Positions 1 to 6,025 are shown, numbered from the stretch's first letter. The stretch is 6,309 nt of DNA from DATAYF01 sp036272735 (GCA_036272735.1 DATAYF010000219.1:1-6309), one strand, 5' to 3'. Notes: generated by a model not told the origin, from the letters alone. Translations and numbers: made by a program.

Positions 1-25
1 ATTGCATCTGAGGATTCAAGGCCAT
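1..25 (-). CDS. Start of a leftward gene cut by the window edge (product unknown)
   Basis: Only the first eight codons are visible, reading MALNPQMQ. The start is supported by a strong Shine-Dalgarno, GGAGG at about 34-38 on the minus strand, eight bases ahead of the ATG. It lies 177 bp downstream of the PhnD-like gene on the same strand with no convincing terminator between them, so it may be the third gene of that operon. Several alpha/beta hydrolases of the hormone-sensitive-lipase type begin with a similar M-x-L-D/N-P-Q sequence, which is a hint, but eight residues cannot identify a family. The existence of a gene start here is fairly likely; its identity is open. Confidence 0.6.
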
Positions 26-202
26 GACTCTTTCCTCCATACATGCATAAAGCAGGCAACGAAATTGCACACGACGATCCCTTTGTATCCTCACGTTATC
101 AGGCGGTGCGTCTGTTACACGAAAAAGCGCGGCATTGAAACTATCCGCAAAATTGCTGGCAAGGTTATAAGGCAGCCAACAATTATTGCTCATTAGACGA
201 AG

Positions 203-1009
203 CTAACGACGTAACAGCGCTGCATGCTGCTGGACGCTGCTATACATTTCACGGATGTCGTCGTAGTGCGCATCGGTAATGTGCGTAAAACGCTCAATCA
301 AGCCACCGGCTAACCCTGGTGCAAAGAGACGATCACGATGCATATTCAGAAATGTTTCTCGTATTTTCTGTTTGAGATCAGGTGGTAAGCGGCGTGAGAT
401 GACCACGGGCGGAATGGTCGATGGTCCAAATGAGCCAACGACGCGTATGGACGCAGCAATTTCTGGATGGTCGCGCAGAAGCACATCGAGCATATGCGAA
501 TCGATGGCCGTTGCGCTGGCTTTGCCCTCCAACACCAGGCGTAACGATTGCGCGTGTGATCCCGTCTCTATCGTTTTTGCAAAATACTTTTCGAGCGGGA
601 CGCCGTGCGTAAGCATGTTGTATTGCACGACATTGTAGCCCGAGTGCGATGACTTTTCGTTATACGCCCAGGTGCACGCGCGTAAATCTTCACACGTGTG
701 CACCTCGCTCTCCTTATGCACAACGATATCCGAAAAGTAACGCGGGCTTTGCTCATAGCGTGCACCCTGCAAAATGGGTGCGGCAACCAGTTCCACCGGA
801 GACGGCTGCTGGCGCGACAGGTGTACATAAGCAAGCCCACAGACGAAGCCCGCATCGATACCCCCCGCTTCGAAATCGTCGAACGATTCGCCGCGCAGCA
901 AAAACGTGAGCACGCCGGTAACCTCCTCGACGTATTCAACAATGTGTTGATACGTCTGAGAGAGTACCGGCGATAAAAAGTTTGCAAAGATAAGCGTTGG
1001 TTGAGGCAC
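203..1009 (-). CDS. PhnD-like phosphate/phosphonate-type substrate-binding protein without a signal peptide
   Basis: This 268-residue protein fits the PhnD-like periplasmic-binding family (Phosphonate-bd, PF12974 type). Visible family features are DAGFVCGLAYV (52-62), GARYEQSPRYFSDIVV (82-97), LRACTWAYNE (109-118), the S-x-S-G ligand loop SHSGY (121-125), GSH (150-152), AIDSH (168-172), GPSTIPPVV (195-203) and a C-terminal YDDIREM. In the E. coli PhnD family the equivalent S-x-S-G loop, His and Asp contact the phosph(on)ate; that correspondence is by eye. The N-terminus MPQPTLIFANFLSP lacks a charged region plus hydrophobic core and lipobox, so the protein is probably cytoplasmic. The start is GTG, chosen because AGGAGG lies ten bases upstream and because the domain begins at once. 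No PhnC/PhnE-like ATPase or permease is in the window. It follows the 221-residue gene by 21 bp, so both probably share one transcript. Its ligand is unknown. Confidence 0.88.
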   Translation of the reverse strand: MPQPTLIFANFLSPVLSQTYQHIVEYVEEVTGVLTFLLRGESFDDFEAGGIDAGFVCGLAYVHLSRQQPSPVELVAAPILQGARYEQSPRYFSDIVVHKESEVHTCEDLRACTWAYNEKSSHSGYNVVQYNMLTHGVPLEKYFAKTIETGSHAQSLRLVLEGKASATAIDSHMLDVLLRDHPEIAASIRVVGSFGPSTIPPVVISRRLPPDLKQKIRETFLNMHRDRLFAPGLAGGLIERFTHITDAHYDDIREMYSSVQQHAALLRR

Positions 1010-1030
1010 GGAATAGTTCCCTCCTGATCC
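1010..1030 (-). promoter_or_regulatory. Strong ribosome binding site for the PhnD-like gene
   Basis: On the minus strand the 21-bp gap holds AGGAGG followed ten bases later by GTG. This decides the GTG start and indicates independent, efficient translation of the second gene of the operon. Confidence 0.75.
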
Positions 1031-1696
1031 TCACAAAGCCGCAACCTCTGGCGTCGCCAGCACTGTGCCAGTCAACAAAGGTGGTTCTGGGAGTTTGTGA
1101 AAACAATATTGCTTCGTCGTATGTACATGCAACTCTATGGTAGCACCTGCACTACTAAGCGTGCCATGATGAAGCCGAATCCATTGGTAGTACTGCGGAG
1201 CCAACGTGAAAGCTGCATATTGATGTAGCGCTGTCGTGGTGATGCCTTTTTTAGCGCTGTCCTGCGCGAAGATTACCAGATTGCACCAGTTGCCATCGGC
1301 AAGTTGTAGCGATGAATAGCTTAACAAGGCTGGTTGTTGCGCCAATTCCACGAGCATATTTTTATCGGCGTTAGTGACATTCTGTTGGACTTCATCAGCT
1401 ATCAACACTTGTTTTTTGCTGATAAAACCAACGCATGGTAGATCTCCACCACGCGGCAGTAGATGGGTATTGGTAACAACGCGATGCATCCCCCCTCCCA
1501 CCAAATCACTTATATGGATGGCAGGTAGTAAATAGGTGGATGAAGCGTCATCATGCAACTGCTCGGCAACAGCAAACGCCACCTGGGCCATTGCGCCGAG
1601 TATATCCAGGTCCTGACAGCTATCGGCAACGCTCGTCAGCACAACATGTTGAAAATGTGAAAGATATGCTACAGGAGTCTCTATATTCATGGACAT
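1031..1696 (-). CDS. Uncharacterised 221-residue protein, first in operon with the PhnD-like gene
   Basis: I do not recognise a named family. The protein is soluble-looking, without a signal peptide or membrane segment. Its C-terminal half carries the most structured sequence: ADKNMLVELAQQPALLSYSS (110-129), then DGNWCNLVIF (134-143), LHQYAAFTLAPQYYQWIRLHHGTL (157-180) and ELHVHTTKQYCF (188-199). A W-x-NLVIF strand followed by an amphipathic helix ending YYQWIRLH suggests a small alpha/beta fold, possibly of ferredoxin-like or monooxygenase-like (ABM/EthD) type, but no catalytic set is evident. Two ATGs sit in frame at the start (MSM); GAGG lies four bases before the first and ten before the second, so either could be used. 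The 21-bp spacing to the PhnD-like gene implies co-transcription and a shared role. Real gene: likely; function: unknown. Confidence 0.75.
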   Translation of the reverse strand: MSMNIETPVAYLSHFQHVVLTSVADSCQDLDILGAMAQVAFAVAEQLHDDASSTYLLPAIHISDLVGGGMHRVVTNTHLLPRGGDLPCVGFISKKQVLIADEVQQNVTNADKNMLVELAQQPALLSYSSLQLADGNWCNLVIFAQDSAKKGITTTALHQYAAFTLAPQYYQWIRLHHGTLSSAGATIELHVHTTKQYCFHKLPEPPLLTGTVLATPEVAAL

Positions 1697-1890
1697 TATT
1701 CCTCATATATAGACAGCTAGCTCTGTTCGACCACCATCATGCCCCTATGGTCATTCCCAATTTCATAAGGAAGAAGGTATTGAGTGATCCATATCGCATT
1801 GTAGGAGAACAGAATAAAGCTGGTAATTAGCAAACAATACAAAAACTTGCCGTGTATTAGGCTATAGGAAATTTCAGACGAAGAAGAAGC
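1697..1890. other. Intergenic stretch upstream of the 221-residue gene, no clear feature
   Basis: No convincing promoter with both hexamers was found for the leftward gene. The only local symmetry is an eight-base AGCTAGCT palindrome near 1715-1722. A short rightward open frame reads through part of it, but it overlaps the 221-residue gene antisense and has no ribosome site. Confidence 0.4.
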
Positions 1891-2076
1891 TTATTGACAA
1901 CAGAGGCAGGTGTAGTGGTAATAGCAGTTCTGGCGCAAATAGTGGGGGGAGAAAAGAAGGGTCACATAAGCCAAAGCACGGGATCGAGGCCATAGCGTAT
2001 GACCTTGCAGGAACAGCCGTATCCGCTCATGAAAAGCATGGCGCGATGCTGTTTGGGAATGATTGTTGTGTCGCAT
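1891..2076 (-). CDS. Possible small ORF of 61 codons, unknown
   Basis: It reads from ATG at 2076 to TAA, beginning MRHNNHSQ and ending CLCCQ. It is rich in His, Arg, Tyr and Cys, with a hydrophobic patch RALAYVTLLFS in the middle. It resembles no family I know. Support comes mainly from context: a near-consensus promoter upstream on the same strand and GAGGAG four bases ahead of the ATG (a GTG at 2088 is also in frame). The composition is not strongly protein-like, so it could equally be an untranslated leader or the remnant of a lost gene. If real, it lies 194 bp ahead of the 221-residue gene and may head the same operon. Confidence 0.28.
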   Translation of the reverse strand: MRHNNHSQTASRHAFHERIRLFLQGHTLWPRSRALAYVTLLFSPHYLRQNCYYHYTCLCCQ

Positions 2077-2092
2077 ACCGCTCCTCACTTGT

Positions 2093-2122
2093 GAAAAAGC
2101 CCCTGATTACTAGAAGGCTTTT
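2093..2122 (-). terminator. Possible attenuator or terminator hairpin in a leader
   Basis: On the minus-strand RNA, AAAAGCC pairs with GGCTTTT (seven Watson-Crick pairs, extendable by two G-U pairs) around a ten-base loop, and the 3' arm merges into a run of five U. It lies about 20 bases after the predicted transcript start and before the ORF at 2076. The stem has only three strong G-C pairs, so termination may be weak or conditional. Confidence 0.35.
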
Positions 2123-2128
2123 ATTGAT

Positions 2129-2140
2129 TTAATTGATTAA
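2129..2140. promoter_or_regulatory. Palindromic operator candidate
   Basis: TTAATTGATTAA has perfect five-base arms separated by two bases. It begins within a couple of bases of the transcript start predicted for the leftward promoter at 2149-2178. AT-rich palindromes of this kind are typical of MarR/TetR-like or winged-helix repressor sites, but no regulator gene lies directly beside it. Confidence 0.4.
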
Positions 2141-2148
2141 CTAAGTCA

Positions 2149-2178
2149 AGTATAGACCTCGGAGCCGCACTTTGTCAA
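2149..2178 (-). promoter_or_regulatory. Near-consensus housekeeping-sigma promoter, leftward
   Basis: Read on the minus strand: TTGACA (2178-2173), an 18-base spacer, then TATACT (2154-2149). The -35 is perfect and the -10 matches five of six. The transcript would start near 2142 and run toward the 61-codon ORF, the 221-residue gene and the PhnD-like gene. It is one of the two best promoters visible in the window. Confidence 0.6.
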
Positions 2179-2225
2179 GTGGCTGGGCTTGTAAATTGGG
2201 CTGATAGACAAAAAGGAATGGAGAG

Positions 2226-2285
2226 GTTCTTATACAAAGGTGAAGGGACAGACGCGCGTCCGCCCCCTCACCTTTGTATGGGAAC
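2226..2285 (-). repeat. Long inverted repeat / RNA hairpin after the oxidoreductase gene
   Basis: The core arms are 2232-2255 and 2256-2279: 24 positions, 21 of them paired, closing on GACGCGCGTC. A flanking GTTC/GAAC pair (2226-2229 and 2282-2285) extends it to 60 bp. All three core mismatches are A-C on the plus strand but become G-U wobbles in minus-strand RNA, so the core is fully paired only in the transcript of the leftward oxidoreductase gene, whose stop is 27 bp away. No U-run follows at once; CCTTTTTG comes about 17 bases beyond. It may act as a terminator, as a 3'-end stabiliser, or be a dispersed palindromic repeat. Confidence 0.65.
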
Positions 2286-2311
2286 AAAATGCTATTCACA
2301 AATATGCTTAT

Positions 2312-3151
2312 TTATAGACGAATCGGGCCCTGCTGGATACGTGAGCGTACCTGCTCCACGCTCATATTCCAATCGAGGTTTTCCTGCCACCAGGTCACGC
2401 CCGCCTCTGCATACGCTCTCAACATAGCTCGATCCTCATCTAACGTTTTTTGGCCTGTCTTTCCTGACGTAACCATATCAAAAGGTGCGTCACACGTGCG
2501 ATGCGCTTTGATATAGGCGCTGATTTCGTGATAGTCTTCAGGAATAAATGCGCGATCACTTCTGATCGGCGTGATGCCATCCCATTGTGCTGCGCGCCGG
2601 AACGGTTTTTTATGCGGCCATGTGCCCCCTAGCCAGATGGGGATGCGAGGCTGCTGTACTGGCTTTGGCAGAAAGCACAGATCGTGTACCTGGTAATACG
2701 TGCCATCGTAACTAAAAGGCTCGCCGCTCCACAAACCCGTTAGTACTTGCAGCATCTCGTCCAACATCTCAGCGTGTTGTTTACTGTCGGTGCTCTCATG
2801 AAAGCCACTATATTCGCGGCGTCGGTCGGTGCCAATGCCTAGACCCAGGATCACGCGTCCATGCGAGAGATGGTCGAGCGAGACGATTTCTCGGGCAAGC
2901 TTTCCAGGACGGCGACGTGGAATAGGCGTCACGAGTGCACTTAATTTGATCCTGCTGGTCATCATCGCCATAGCTGCCAGCGCAACCCAGGGATCAACAG
3001 CAGGGATCGGTGGGACATTGGGGCCGGGATACACGTGATCCCAGATAAAGAAGCCATCCCAACCACATACTTCAGCCTCTTCTGCCAACTGCGCCAACAG
3101 GCGTGGATCACCAAAGGTTCCAAAATTGGGGGTATTGATCGCAAAATACAT
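2312..3151 (-). CDS. LLM-class (luciferase-like) F420- or FMN-dependent oxidoreductase
   Basis: This 279-residue protein belongs to the bacterial luciferase-like monooxygenase family (TIM barrel), whose members use reduced F420 or FMN to reduce or oxygenate small molecules in the cytoplasm. Diagnostic stretches are MYFAINTPNFGTFGDP (1-16), GWDGFFIWDHV (30-40), VDPWVALAAMA (52-62), SALVTPIPRRRPGKLAREIVSLDHL (71-95), GRVILGLGIG (98-107) and RIPIWLGG (169-176), with a GVTWW segment (251-255) and RIQQGP at the end. The frame is open a further 47 codons upstream, but MYFAIN is where the family normally begins and GAGG lies four bases ahead, so I place the start at 3151. The length is close to normal for the family. 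It is transcribed away from the HTH/GAF-methyltransferase pair, and the two units share a 274-bp control region. Cofactor choice and substrate cannot be read from the sequence. Confidence 0.9.
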   Translation of the reverse strand: MYFAINTPNFGTFGDPRLLAQLAEEAEVCGWDGFFIWDHVYPGPNVPPIPAVDPWVALAAMAMMTSRIKLSALVTPIPRRRPGKLAREIVSLDHLSHGRVILGLGIGTDRRREYSGFHESTDSKQHAEMLDEMLQVLTGLWSGEPFSYDGTYYQVHDLCFLPKPVQQPRIPIWLGGTWPHKKPFRRAAQWDGITPIRSDRAFIPEDYHEISAYIKAHRTCDAPFDMVTSGKTGQKTLDEDRAMLRAYAEAGVTWWQENLDWNMSVEQVRSRIQQGPIRL

Positions 3152-3200
3152 GCCGCCTCTATCTCTTTCTCTGATAAAGTATGGTGCTCTTCCATGCTTA

Positions 3201-3231
3201 ATCATAACATACGGCAATCTGCAATGCGCAA
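3201..3231 (-). promoter_or_regulatory. Weak promoter candidate for the oxidoreductase gene
   Basis: On the minus strand TTGCGC (3231-3226) is followed after 19 bases by TATGAT (3206-3201). The -10 is good, but the -35 and spacing are poor. It would give a leader of about 40 bases before the ATG at 3151. Confidence 0.28.
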
Positions 3232-3348
3232 CAACAGCATCGAGTGAGCAGACACCTTTGCAAAACATACGTTGCGTGCAAGCAGCTAACAATCAACCAC
3301 ATTGCTTGTCCTCATTCGCAAGCACTATTTGCTATTACAGAGCGTTTG

Positions 3349-3377
3349 TTGCCGCTTTGCCTGAAAGATGTTATCCT
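3349..3377 (+). promoter_or_regulatory. Promoter candidate for the HTH/GAF-methyltransferase unit
   Basis: TTGCCG, a 17-base spacer and TATCCT, each matching four of six consensus positions. The transcript would start near 3384, about 40 bases before the ATG. Confidence 0.4.
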
Positions 3378-3413
3378 ATATACGCTGATGTTTATACACA
3401 ATCCTGCTAGTAA

Positions 3414-3423
3414 AGTGTACACT
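3414..3423. promoter_or_regulatory. Perfect palindrome abutting the start codon
   Basis: AGTGTACACT is a perfect ten-base palindrome ending two bases before the ATG at 3426, where a Shine-Dalgarno would normally sit. None is visible there. It may be an operator for the HTH protein encoded immediately downstream. Confidence 0.35.
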
Positions 3424-3425
3424 AT

Positions 3426-4448
3426 ATGGAAAAAAAGAACGACAATTACACCTGGCAACAGTTTTTGGGGCGCATCATTGCGGTGCCATCGGAGCTTCAG
3501 CGCATAGCGTCAGAACTCCATGTGCACCAGATGACGCTAGTACGCTGGGCACGTGATGAAGCCAGGCCGCGTGCCTCCAACCTGCGACTTCTTCCAAAGG
3601 CCATTCCGCGTGAACTGGCACACGAGTTCACGCGTCTACTCGCCGACGATTTTCCTGAGATTGCTTCCCTACAAGTGCCAACTGTGCAAGCAGGCAACAC
3701 AAAACCACCATCCGAATTTTACGCGAGGATCTTGAGCGCCTGTGCCAACACGCCATCATCGTTATATCCGCAAGCGCTGTATGATCTTATTCTTCAGCAA
3801 GCGTTAGAGCAGATTGACCCTGATCGCCAGGGCGTAGCCATCAGTATTGTCCACTGCGTACCACCCACGGGTGGAAAGAAGGTACGCAGTTTGCGCGAGA
3901 TTACAGGTATAGGAACACCACCCTGGAGCAGAGATCTCAAGCAAAATTTTATTTTTTTAGGTGTTGAATCTTTAGCAGGTGCAGCAGTTATCAACGGTCG
4001 CCACGTGGTAGCGCAAAGCCGACAAGAAGCGCCAATCCAATTCTCGACTCATTGGACGGAACACGAGCAGAGTGCCGTTGCCCATCCAATCTTGCGCGAA
4101 ACCCAAATTGCTGGCTGTTTGCTTGTCGCTAGCGCCCAGGCCCATTACTTTGTTCCCGAACGATTAGAACTGATCGAGTGCTACGCCGACCTGATGGCTC
4201 TCACCTTTCGACCACACGAATTTTATGACCACGAGATGATCGACCTGCGCTTAATGCCCCATGATCTGAAACAAGAAGCGTATTTTTATCAGTTTCGCCA
4301 GCGCGTGCTCACCAAAATTCAAAAAGCAGCCATCGCGAATGAACTCATCACACTTCACACCGCACAAACGCAAGTCTGGCAAGAAATTGAAGAAGAACTC
4401 TTACAATTTCCGTCGTACCCTCAGCTTGACAACGTACGAGAAAGGTAG
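3426..4448 (+). CDS. HTH and GAF-like domain protein, probable regulator
   Basis: The protein has 340 residues. At about 23-50 (ELQRIASELHVHQMTLVRWARDEARPR) it has a helix-turn-helix of the Cro/XRE or YdaS-like kind. Residues about 115-262 read as a GAF-type sensor domain: FLGVESLAGAAV (177-188), SAVAHPI (216-222), IAGCLLVASAQAHYF (228-242) and a closing helix ELIECYADLMALTF. A charged, probably helical tail (285-328) may dimerise. The expected role is ligand- or redox-responsive transcription control in the cytoplasm; the ligand is unknown. No transmembrane segment is seen. The ATG at 3426 is the natural N-terminus, but it has no Shine-Dalgarno and lies two bases after a palindrome, hinting at autoregulation. 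The methyltransferase gene follows after 12 bp, so the two are almost surely co-transcribed. Domain assignments are by eye; HTH and GAF are each moderately secure. Confidence 0.78.
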   Translation: MEKKNDNYTWQQFLGRIIAVPSELQRIASELHVHQMTLVRWARDEARPRASNLRLLPKAIPRELAHEFTRLLADDFPEIASLQVPTVQAGNTKPPSEFYARILSACANTPSSLYPQALYDLILQQALEQIDPDRQGVAISIVHCVPPTGGKKVRSLREITGIGTPPWSRDLKQNFIFLGVESLAGAAVINGRHVVAQSRQEAPIQFSTHWTEHEQSAVAHPILRETQIAGCLLVASAQAHYFVPERLELIECYADLMALTFRPHEFYDHEMIDLRLMPHDLKQEAYFYQFRQRVLTKIQKAAIANELITLHTAQTQVWQEIEEELLQFPSYPQLDNVRER

Positions 4449-4460
4449 GATACAACAGCC

Positions 4461-5336
4461 ATGTCTACAGTCAACGAACAACCCGATGGTCACAGCGAAA
4501 ACACCTATGTCATTGACTCTACCGAAAGCTCAATCGAGATGGCGCGTCTCATGCGGCAAGATCTGCTGCTCACCCAGGGAATGGGCGGTCTGTTCCCAGA
4601 ACAAACAGATTTAAGCAATGTGCACGATATTCTCGATATCGCCTGTGGTCCAGGTGGTTGGGTCATGGAAACGGCGTATGCGCACTCAGATATTGAAGTG
4701 ACTGGCGTAGATATCAGCGAGAAGATGATCAACTACGCCCGCGCACAGGCCAATGTTCAGCATCTAGACAATGCTCACTTTCAGGTCATGAACGCGTTCA
4801 AACCACTTGATTTCCCGGATGCATCATTTGATCTGATCAACACGCGTTTGATCGTGGCCTTTATGCTGCCCGAGATCTGGCCCAGGTTTCTTAAAGAGTG
4901 CATGCGCGTCTTGCGACCGGGAGGGATCATGCGCTGCACCGATGCGGAGTGGGGCTTAGGAAATGGGGCGGCATTTGAAAAGTACAGCGGCTTAATCACC
5001 CAGGCGCTCCATAGAGCTGGTCAAAGTTTTTCCCCCAATGGCATGCATCTTGGACTCATTCCTGTCATGTCGCGCTTGTTTCAGGATGCGGGCTATCAGC
5101 AGATTGGGCGTATGGCGCACATGATCGATTTCTCGCATGGTACAGAACTCAACGAGGGCTTTTACCACGATCTCTCATCCGTGTTCAAACAGATCCAGCC
5201 GTTTATGGTGAAGTACAACGTTATCACGCCAGCCGAGGTTGAAATTTTATATCAGCAAGCCCTGGCAGACATGCTCGCGGAAGATTTTTGCGGGTGTTGG
5301 ATTTTGCTCACGGTTTGGGGCAACAAACCAGCATAG
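4461..5336 (+). CDS. Class I SAM-dependent methyltransferase
   Basis: This 291-residue protein has the Rossmann-type methyltransferase layout. Motif I is ILDIACGPGGW (57-67), the SAM-ribose acidic residue is in VTGVDIS (80-86, Asp84), motif IV is DFPDASFDLINTRLI (117-131), and LRPGGIM (151-157) is the post-core motif. These match the UbiE/Methyltransf_11/25 type acting on small molecules. The N-terminal 50 residues and the C-terminal helical part (about 185-275) probably form the acceptor pocket; the acceptor is not identifiable. The start follows the HTH/GAF stop by 12 bp and only a weak AGGA is present about a dozen bases upstream, so translation may depend on coupling to the upstream gene. 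A hairpin terminator follows its TAG directly. The preceding regulator may control this gene; together with the divergent luciferase-like oxidoreductase it could modify a shared compound, but that is inference. Confidence 0.92.
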   Translation: MSTVNEQPDGHSENTYVIDSTESSIEMARLMRQDLLLTQGMGGLFPEQTDLSNVHDILDIACGPGGWVMETAYAHSDIEVTGVDISEKMINYARAQANVQHLDNAHFQVMNAFKPLDFPDASFDLINTRLIVAFMLPEIWPRFLKECMRVLRPGGIMRCTDAEWGLGNGAAFEKYSGLITQALHRAGQSFSPNGMHLGLIPVMSRLFQDAGYQQIGRMAHMIDFSHGTELNEGFYHDLSSVFKQIQPFMVKYNVITPAEVEILYQQALADMLAEDFCGCWILLTVWGNKPA

Positions 5337-5341
5337 TATTT

Positions 5342-5391
5342 AAAGAGGCACCAACATCTCCATTGGTGCCTCTTTCCGACTATCTTTTTTT
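5342..5391. terminator. Convergent transcription terminator
   Basis: A perfect 13-bp stem (5342-5354 with 5363-5375) around an eight-base loop lies between the methyltransferase stop and the redoxin stop. On the plus strand it is followed by CTTTTTTT after about ten bases; on the minus strand the stem itself ends in CTCTTT, then AAATACT. It probably serves both genes, with neither U-run ideally placed. Confidence 0.75.
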
Positions 5392-5949
5392 GTAGGGATA
5401 GTGTGATGATTTGTCGCCGGATTCCCAATTTTCGCGCAGGCCGGGGGCCGATGGGTCCCAGTCGGGACGAATTTTGCGCGTGACCTCGCGCAGATCGCGC
5501 CACAAATCGTCGGCCGAGGGGCGACCCCAAAACCAATACCCGTTGTAAATTTTGTACACGACCAGCCCTGGCTCAAGCACCAGCGTATGCGGGATCATGG
5601 GGTTATGGGTTGGGTCGGTGTACTCTTGAATCTGCAAATCCTGCTGAACCTTCCGTTGCGTGTCGGAAAGAAAGGTCCACTGCGCACCAACAGCGTCGCG
5701 AAACTCGTTGGATTCAAGGATGGAATCGGTAGAGATCGTCACGATGGAAGTGTAGGCGACCGCTATTTTGGCGTGAAATGCGGCCATTTCTAGATGCTGC
5801 TGGTGATCTTTAGGGCAAAAATGCCCACGCGATAGCAGCAAAATCATGGGATCGATGCCTTGCAACTCGCTCAAACGACGGCGCGTCCGCGCATGATCGG
5901 TTAACTCATAATCGGGAAACTTTGCACCAGGAACAATATCAGCTCGCAT
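5380..5949 (-). CDS. Redoxin-domain (AhpC/TSA-like) peroxiredoxin-type protein, single cysteine
   Basis: The 189-residue protein has a thioredoxin fold of the AhpC/TSA-Redoxin type: VPGAKFPDYELTDHA (6-20), LSELQG, LLLSRGHFCPKDHQQH (37-52), an AVAYTSIVTISTD strand (64-75), WTFLSDTQRKVQQDLQI (91-107), IPHTLVLEPGLVV (119-131) and a C-terminal NGYWFWGRPSADDLWRDLREV. Cys45 is the only cysteine and occupies the peroxidatic position, but the usual P-x-x-x-T/S-x-x-C motif reads L-x-x-x-G-x-x-C. If active, it would be a one-Cys enzyme needing an external thiol partner in the cytoplasm. The start has AAAGG eight bases upstream. It is convergent with the methyltransferase and divergent from the response regulator. 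The family is common in Chloroflexota and Actinomycetota as an unstudied redoxin; peroxide reduction itself is inferred. Confidence 0.88.
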   Translation of the reverse strand: MRADIVPGAKFPDYELTDHARTRRRLSELQGIDPMILLLSRGHFCPKDHQQHLEMAAFHAKIAVAYTSIVTISTDSILESNEFRDAVGAQWTFLSDTQRKVQQDLQIQEYTDPTHNPMIPHTLVLEPGLVVYKIYNGYWFWGRPSADDLWRDLREVTRKIRPDWDPSAPGLRENWESGDKSSHYPYKKR

Positions 5950-5999
5950 TATTCTTGCCTTTCAAAAATGGCTACTAGTGGCTATGGCCTATGCTATGA

Positions 6000-6025
6000 C
6001 ACGTCCTACCCTCTAGTATAGTTCC
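6000..6025 (-). promoter_or_regulatory. Promoter region candidate for the redoxin gene
   Basis: On the minus strand TATACT (6020-6015) is a good -10, but its -35 region (TGTAGG) is poor. Overlapping it, GGAAC (6025-6021), 18 bases and GTG resemble the GGAAY-N18-GTT pattern of SigR/SigH-type redox-responsive ECF sigma factors, with one mismatch in the second element. Either reading is tentative. Confidence 0.25.

Noticed and set aside
2..196. Rightward 64-codon open frame with a TTG start
   Set aside because: No ribosome site can be seen because it starts at the edge, its composition is not protein-like, and it lies opposite a well-supported leftward gene start.
568..1044. Leftward 158-codon frame overlapping the PhnD-like gene
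   Set aside because: It is a shifted-frame shadow: Arg/Ser/Cys-rich sequence with no family resemblance, while the other frame matches PhnD-like proteins throughout.
1894..1922. Rightward promoter-like TTGACA-N17-GGTAAT
   Set aside because: The -10 matches only four of six and no rightward gene follows it.
3152..3292. Extra 47 codons at the N-terminus of the LLM oxidoreductase
   Set aside because: They have no ribosome site and no family resemblance; homologues start at the MYFAIN-like sequence, and a candidate promoter falls inside the stretch.
3126..3507. Rightward open frames in the divergent intergenic region
   Set aside because: Cys/Leu-rich random-looking translations, overlapping each other and both flanking genes, without ribosome sites.
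5972..6000. Short repeated CATAG/GGCTA units in the redoxin leader
   Set aside because: The units are five or six bases, irregularly spaced and too short to distinguish from chance.
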